Below are positions 61,362 through 64,000 of a stretch of DNA of 64,000 nucleotides, in pieces. Position numbers and translations under genes: made by a program. Source of the stretch: Sarcocystis neurona (taxonomy: Eukaryota; Apicomplexa; Conoidasida; Eucoccidiorida; Sarcocystidae); assembly GCA_000727475.1 (NCBI GenBank), contig KL647290.1, positions 3,545,373 to 3,609,372 on the forward strand, given 5' to 3'. Every line of letters begins with the position of its first letter. Position 1 is the stretch's first letter. The notes under the pieces were generated by a model, which saw nothing but the letters and a program-made list of their open reading frames with translations, was not told the DNA's origin and did not search any database.

Positions 61362-63765
61362 TCAAGCGTCGTTTTGTGGTTCGAAAGGAAGTGAACAGGG
61401 GCTTCGAAAGGACGCACCGTCATCTGTGCAGAGGTGAGAATGTGAACGTAGGCGTGAAGGCAGAGTAGGGCAAATGGAAAGGACAGGGCGGAGAAAAACA
61501 AGAGACGAAAGAGAAGTGAGAAAACGTGAAGAAGGAGTAAGCCAAACAAAACGTACGAAAAGGATGTCAATGAGCTTCGACTGGGAGGCGTCAGAGATCC
61601 TGATAAGCGGCTCCCTACAGCAATGCCGACACACACACGCACGCAGATACGGGCAGCCTATATATCCCTGTGCTCTTGGAGGGCACATACATACATATGC
61701 AGATAACACGTTCACGCAAGCACGTCGACGTACTCGCATCTCTCTCTACATACGTATGCACATAATAGATCTACGCACGTACGCCGATATATCTTTATCT
61801 CTCTATATATACGTGTGTGTACGTATGTGTATGCGTAGACGCACAGTGGAAGGAAGAACAATAAGCGTTCGACACTCACACACAAGTAATACTGTAGATG
61901 TGTCTAGTTGCCTACCATATGCAGTGTATGCGCACGGCTGTATGTTGATACGTGCAGGTACATGTGTATAGAGGGAGACAAACAGAGAAATAGCTGTACA
62001 TGTCTTTGACGGCAATAATACAGTGTACACCTGAGCTTGTGCACCAATAGACGTGCCTTTCAATATACATGAGAATCGAACTGAATATCTGTGTACGTCC
62101 CCGTACGTGTGTGTACGCCTGTTCAAGCAGCAGAAGCCGCGCAGTCTTCCTCCCCCTGTAGACGGCCACAAGCGTGTAAACCATTTCATGTGCACCTACT
62201 CACGATTTACACAGGTACCTGCTTGGCCGTATTGGGACGTACGTTGTGACACGGTGGGCGATCACCTTTGCGTTTAAGGAGAGTGTAGAAATCTTGGTAT
62301 GAATGCCGCAGCACACGTCGACGTCAGTAGGCATGTACAGGTGAATTAGGACTTGTGCTTGTGATGATACGGAGAAACACCTAAATTCAGAATTTACAGA
62401 TATGTAAGTATACAGGCGTATGTACATATATATGTATGTATATGTACAGGTATATTCGTAATCGATCTCAAAGTAGAAAAGGAGGCACAAGTCAAACATT
62501 TATACAGAATAAGCGAGAAAGTTTCACGTGCGTTAAGGTACAGACATACCGCGGAAAGACCCTGCCGCTGGTGCTTCTACGTATCTGTTGCGCTTTTCCA
62601 CGGGATCTACCGACGCAAGGGTGAGCCGGTAGACCCCAACATAGAAGCAGGGAGCTTCGTTTCCAGAGTTGCCTCCCTGCCTTTCCATGGACGCGTCTTT
62701 TATATCTGCCGTCTTGCGGTGGAGGAGTGGGAGTCGCCCTAGCATATTTACTTTGACACTAGAGTAGCGGGGATCAATAAATTCTTCTACATATACACGT
62801 GTGCATGTATATATGTTTACACCCGCGCGTTCGGCTGTTCTGAGGTTCTCTATTTCTTATCTGGAGCCTGAGTGCTGGGGCCAGCAGCTTTCAAGAGCCG
62901 CAGTTGTACAGACGTCAGCCCCTCCTTTACGTAGCTTTTGCAAGTTGAAGTAACGCTTCTAGTCATCAGCACTTACGTTTACAGAGCAAACACGTGGTTA
63001 CCGTTTTTAAGTGGGCTTGCAAGTAATTATTTTCCTCCCCCTCTGTCCCTTTCTCTCCCTATTTCTTCTCTATATATATAGATATGTATATATACACACT
63101 CACAACTCTCACTGCCCGCTTCCACCCGCAATACCAAAGCGCCTCGAAGACGGGAGAAGGAAACATGCTTCCGCGTTCTTCGGTCATCTTTAAAGATAGC
63201 GTAAGGACCGCCGAAGCTCGAGGGTTTGGTAGCGCTATCTGGATCGACTCGCTATGTGTTTGCACACTCAAAGTGATATGCCTCTGTTCATATTTTTGCT
63301 GCCCTACCCGACTCCGCTCGTGAAAGCCGAAGCTCCCAACAAAAAGGATCGAAGAGCGGCGTGGTTCGCTTTAAATTCTTGCTTCGCCTTGGAATAGACA
63401 GCTTCTCTCAGCATGCCTAAACTGGTCAGATATAGCGACCACGCCGGTTTGCTTATCACATAAATAAGGCTCCCGAGGAAAAGAAGGCTCCCCGGGTTGG
63501 CAGGCAGCAAGGCGCCCTGCATTAAGGCAACGATTTCGGCTTTGCGGTTGAAAAAAAATAAAACCAGACTCCGGTACGGCTCCGTCACGTTGTACACGAT
63601 CCGCGCGTTCCTGCTGCCTATCCAGCGCAGGATACACTGCAGTTTCTCGAAGAACGAAGTCACGGCCTGAAAAGCCTTCAGCATCTTAAAGAAACGAATT
63701 GGTCTCGCCAAGGAGACACGCTGAGAAAAGAACATTTCCACGGAAGAGAAATCGAGCGCAGCCAT
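61362..63765 (-). CDS. Unknown protein with a hydrophobic segment, about four exons
   Basis: Exon 1 is 63765-63308, from an ATG (MAALDFSSVEMFFSQRVSLA) to a GTAGGG donor, phase 2. Exon 2, 63251 to about 63104, follows in matching phase (ESIQIALPNPRASAVLTLS) to a GTGAGT donor. Exon 3, about 62786-62550, reads YSSVKVNMLGRLPLLHRKTA and CFYVGVYRLTLASVDPVEKR to a GTATGT donor. Exon 4, 61423-61362, follows in phase (DDGASFRSPCSLPFEPQNDA) and ends in TGA. The exon 2/3 junction does not match in phase, so a donor is wrong or an exon is missing. Exon 1 has aromatic-rich helices and a hydrophobic stretch (SLLFLGSLIYVISKPAW) at about residues 93-110, suggesting membrane association. A PEX11-like protein was considered but no family motif supports it. 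A purine-rich 5' region precedes the ATG. Confidence 0.5.
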
Positions 63766-64000
63766 TATTGAGAAAAAGAGACAAAGGACACAGCTGCGGC
63801 ACCGAGCCTAGGGGGGGAAGGAGCAAAGAAACAAACGGAATCTCCAGAAAAACAGTGGAGGTGAAAAGAGAAAGGGTGTACGCTGGGTGTTACTCCAAGA
63901 GACTGCAAGAGAGAGACAGAGAGAGGCTCAAAGGTGGACGGATGCAGAGGGGGCCCAAAAGGAAAAAAAAATGCGGAGAGAGAAAGGTGCAGGAGCCTGT
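63766..64000. promoter_or_regulatory. Purine-rich 5' region of the 63.8 kb gene
   Basis: The plus strand is dominated by GAGAGA and GGAAAAA sequence directly upstream, in the minus sense, of the ATG at 63765, so the transcript leader would be pyrimidine-rich. No TATA box or named motif was identified. Confidence 0.4.

Noticed and set aside
63304..63765. PEX11-type peroxisome protein
   Set aside because: Aromatic helices are suggestive, but no PEX11 motif is visible, so it is left as unknown.

Overview
This 64 kb window looks like nuclear DNA of a protist, most likely a coccidian apicomplexan (Eimeria / Cyclospora / Cystoisospora type). The reasons are small exons split by long GT-AG introns, CAG/CTG-rich and Ala/Gln/Ser-rich coding stretches, very many TACACGTGTATATATA-type microsatellites, and the 5' half of a nuclear gene for mitochondrial cytochrome oxidase subunit 2 (cox2a), a split, relocated gene known from apicomplexans and some green algae. 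I saw no bacterial operon signals, CRISPR array, rRNA or convincing tRNA. The genus is an inference.

Layout. Almost all genes are on the minus strand. Right to left: 63.8-61.4 kb, an unknown multi-exon gene; 59.8-43.5 kb, an eight-exon gene (about 765 aa) in which every intron falls in phase 1; 42.6-40.3 kb, further exons of an unknown gene with a diverged internal duplication; 40.3-39.2 kb, weak exons; 34.98 kb, cox2a; 33.1-31.9 kb, two terminal exons; 26.5-24.2 kb, a one-exon membrane protein with an N-terminal C6H2 zinc finger; 24.0-23.2 and 22.8-22.0 kb, two small genes; 19.5-10.5 kb, a seven-exon coiled-coil protein of about 1,100 aa; 3.2-0.1 kb, exons resembling the start of a Sec12/PREB-type WD40 protein. 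Plus-strand genes are rare: a five-exon gene at 58.1-60.6 kb interlocked antisense with the 5' end of the eight-exon gene, and a weaker one at 36.1-37.8 kb.

Exons were assigned by hand from reading frame, GT-AG sites and phase agreement. Where several consecutive junctions agree in phase (coiled-coil gene, eight-exon gene, plus-strand gene at 58-60 kb) the models are fairly strong. Elsewhere only single exons can be defended, because in this sequence two or three frames often look coding.

The remainder is intron and intergenic DNA: TA/CA/ACGT microsatellites, short tandem duplications (52, 60, 83 and 130 bp units), a 14-copy 18-bp minisatellite, and blocks that are purine-rich on the plus strand, several lying just upstream (in the minus sense) of start codons or splice acceptors.
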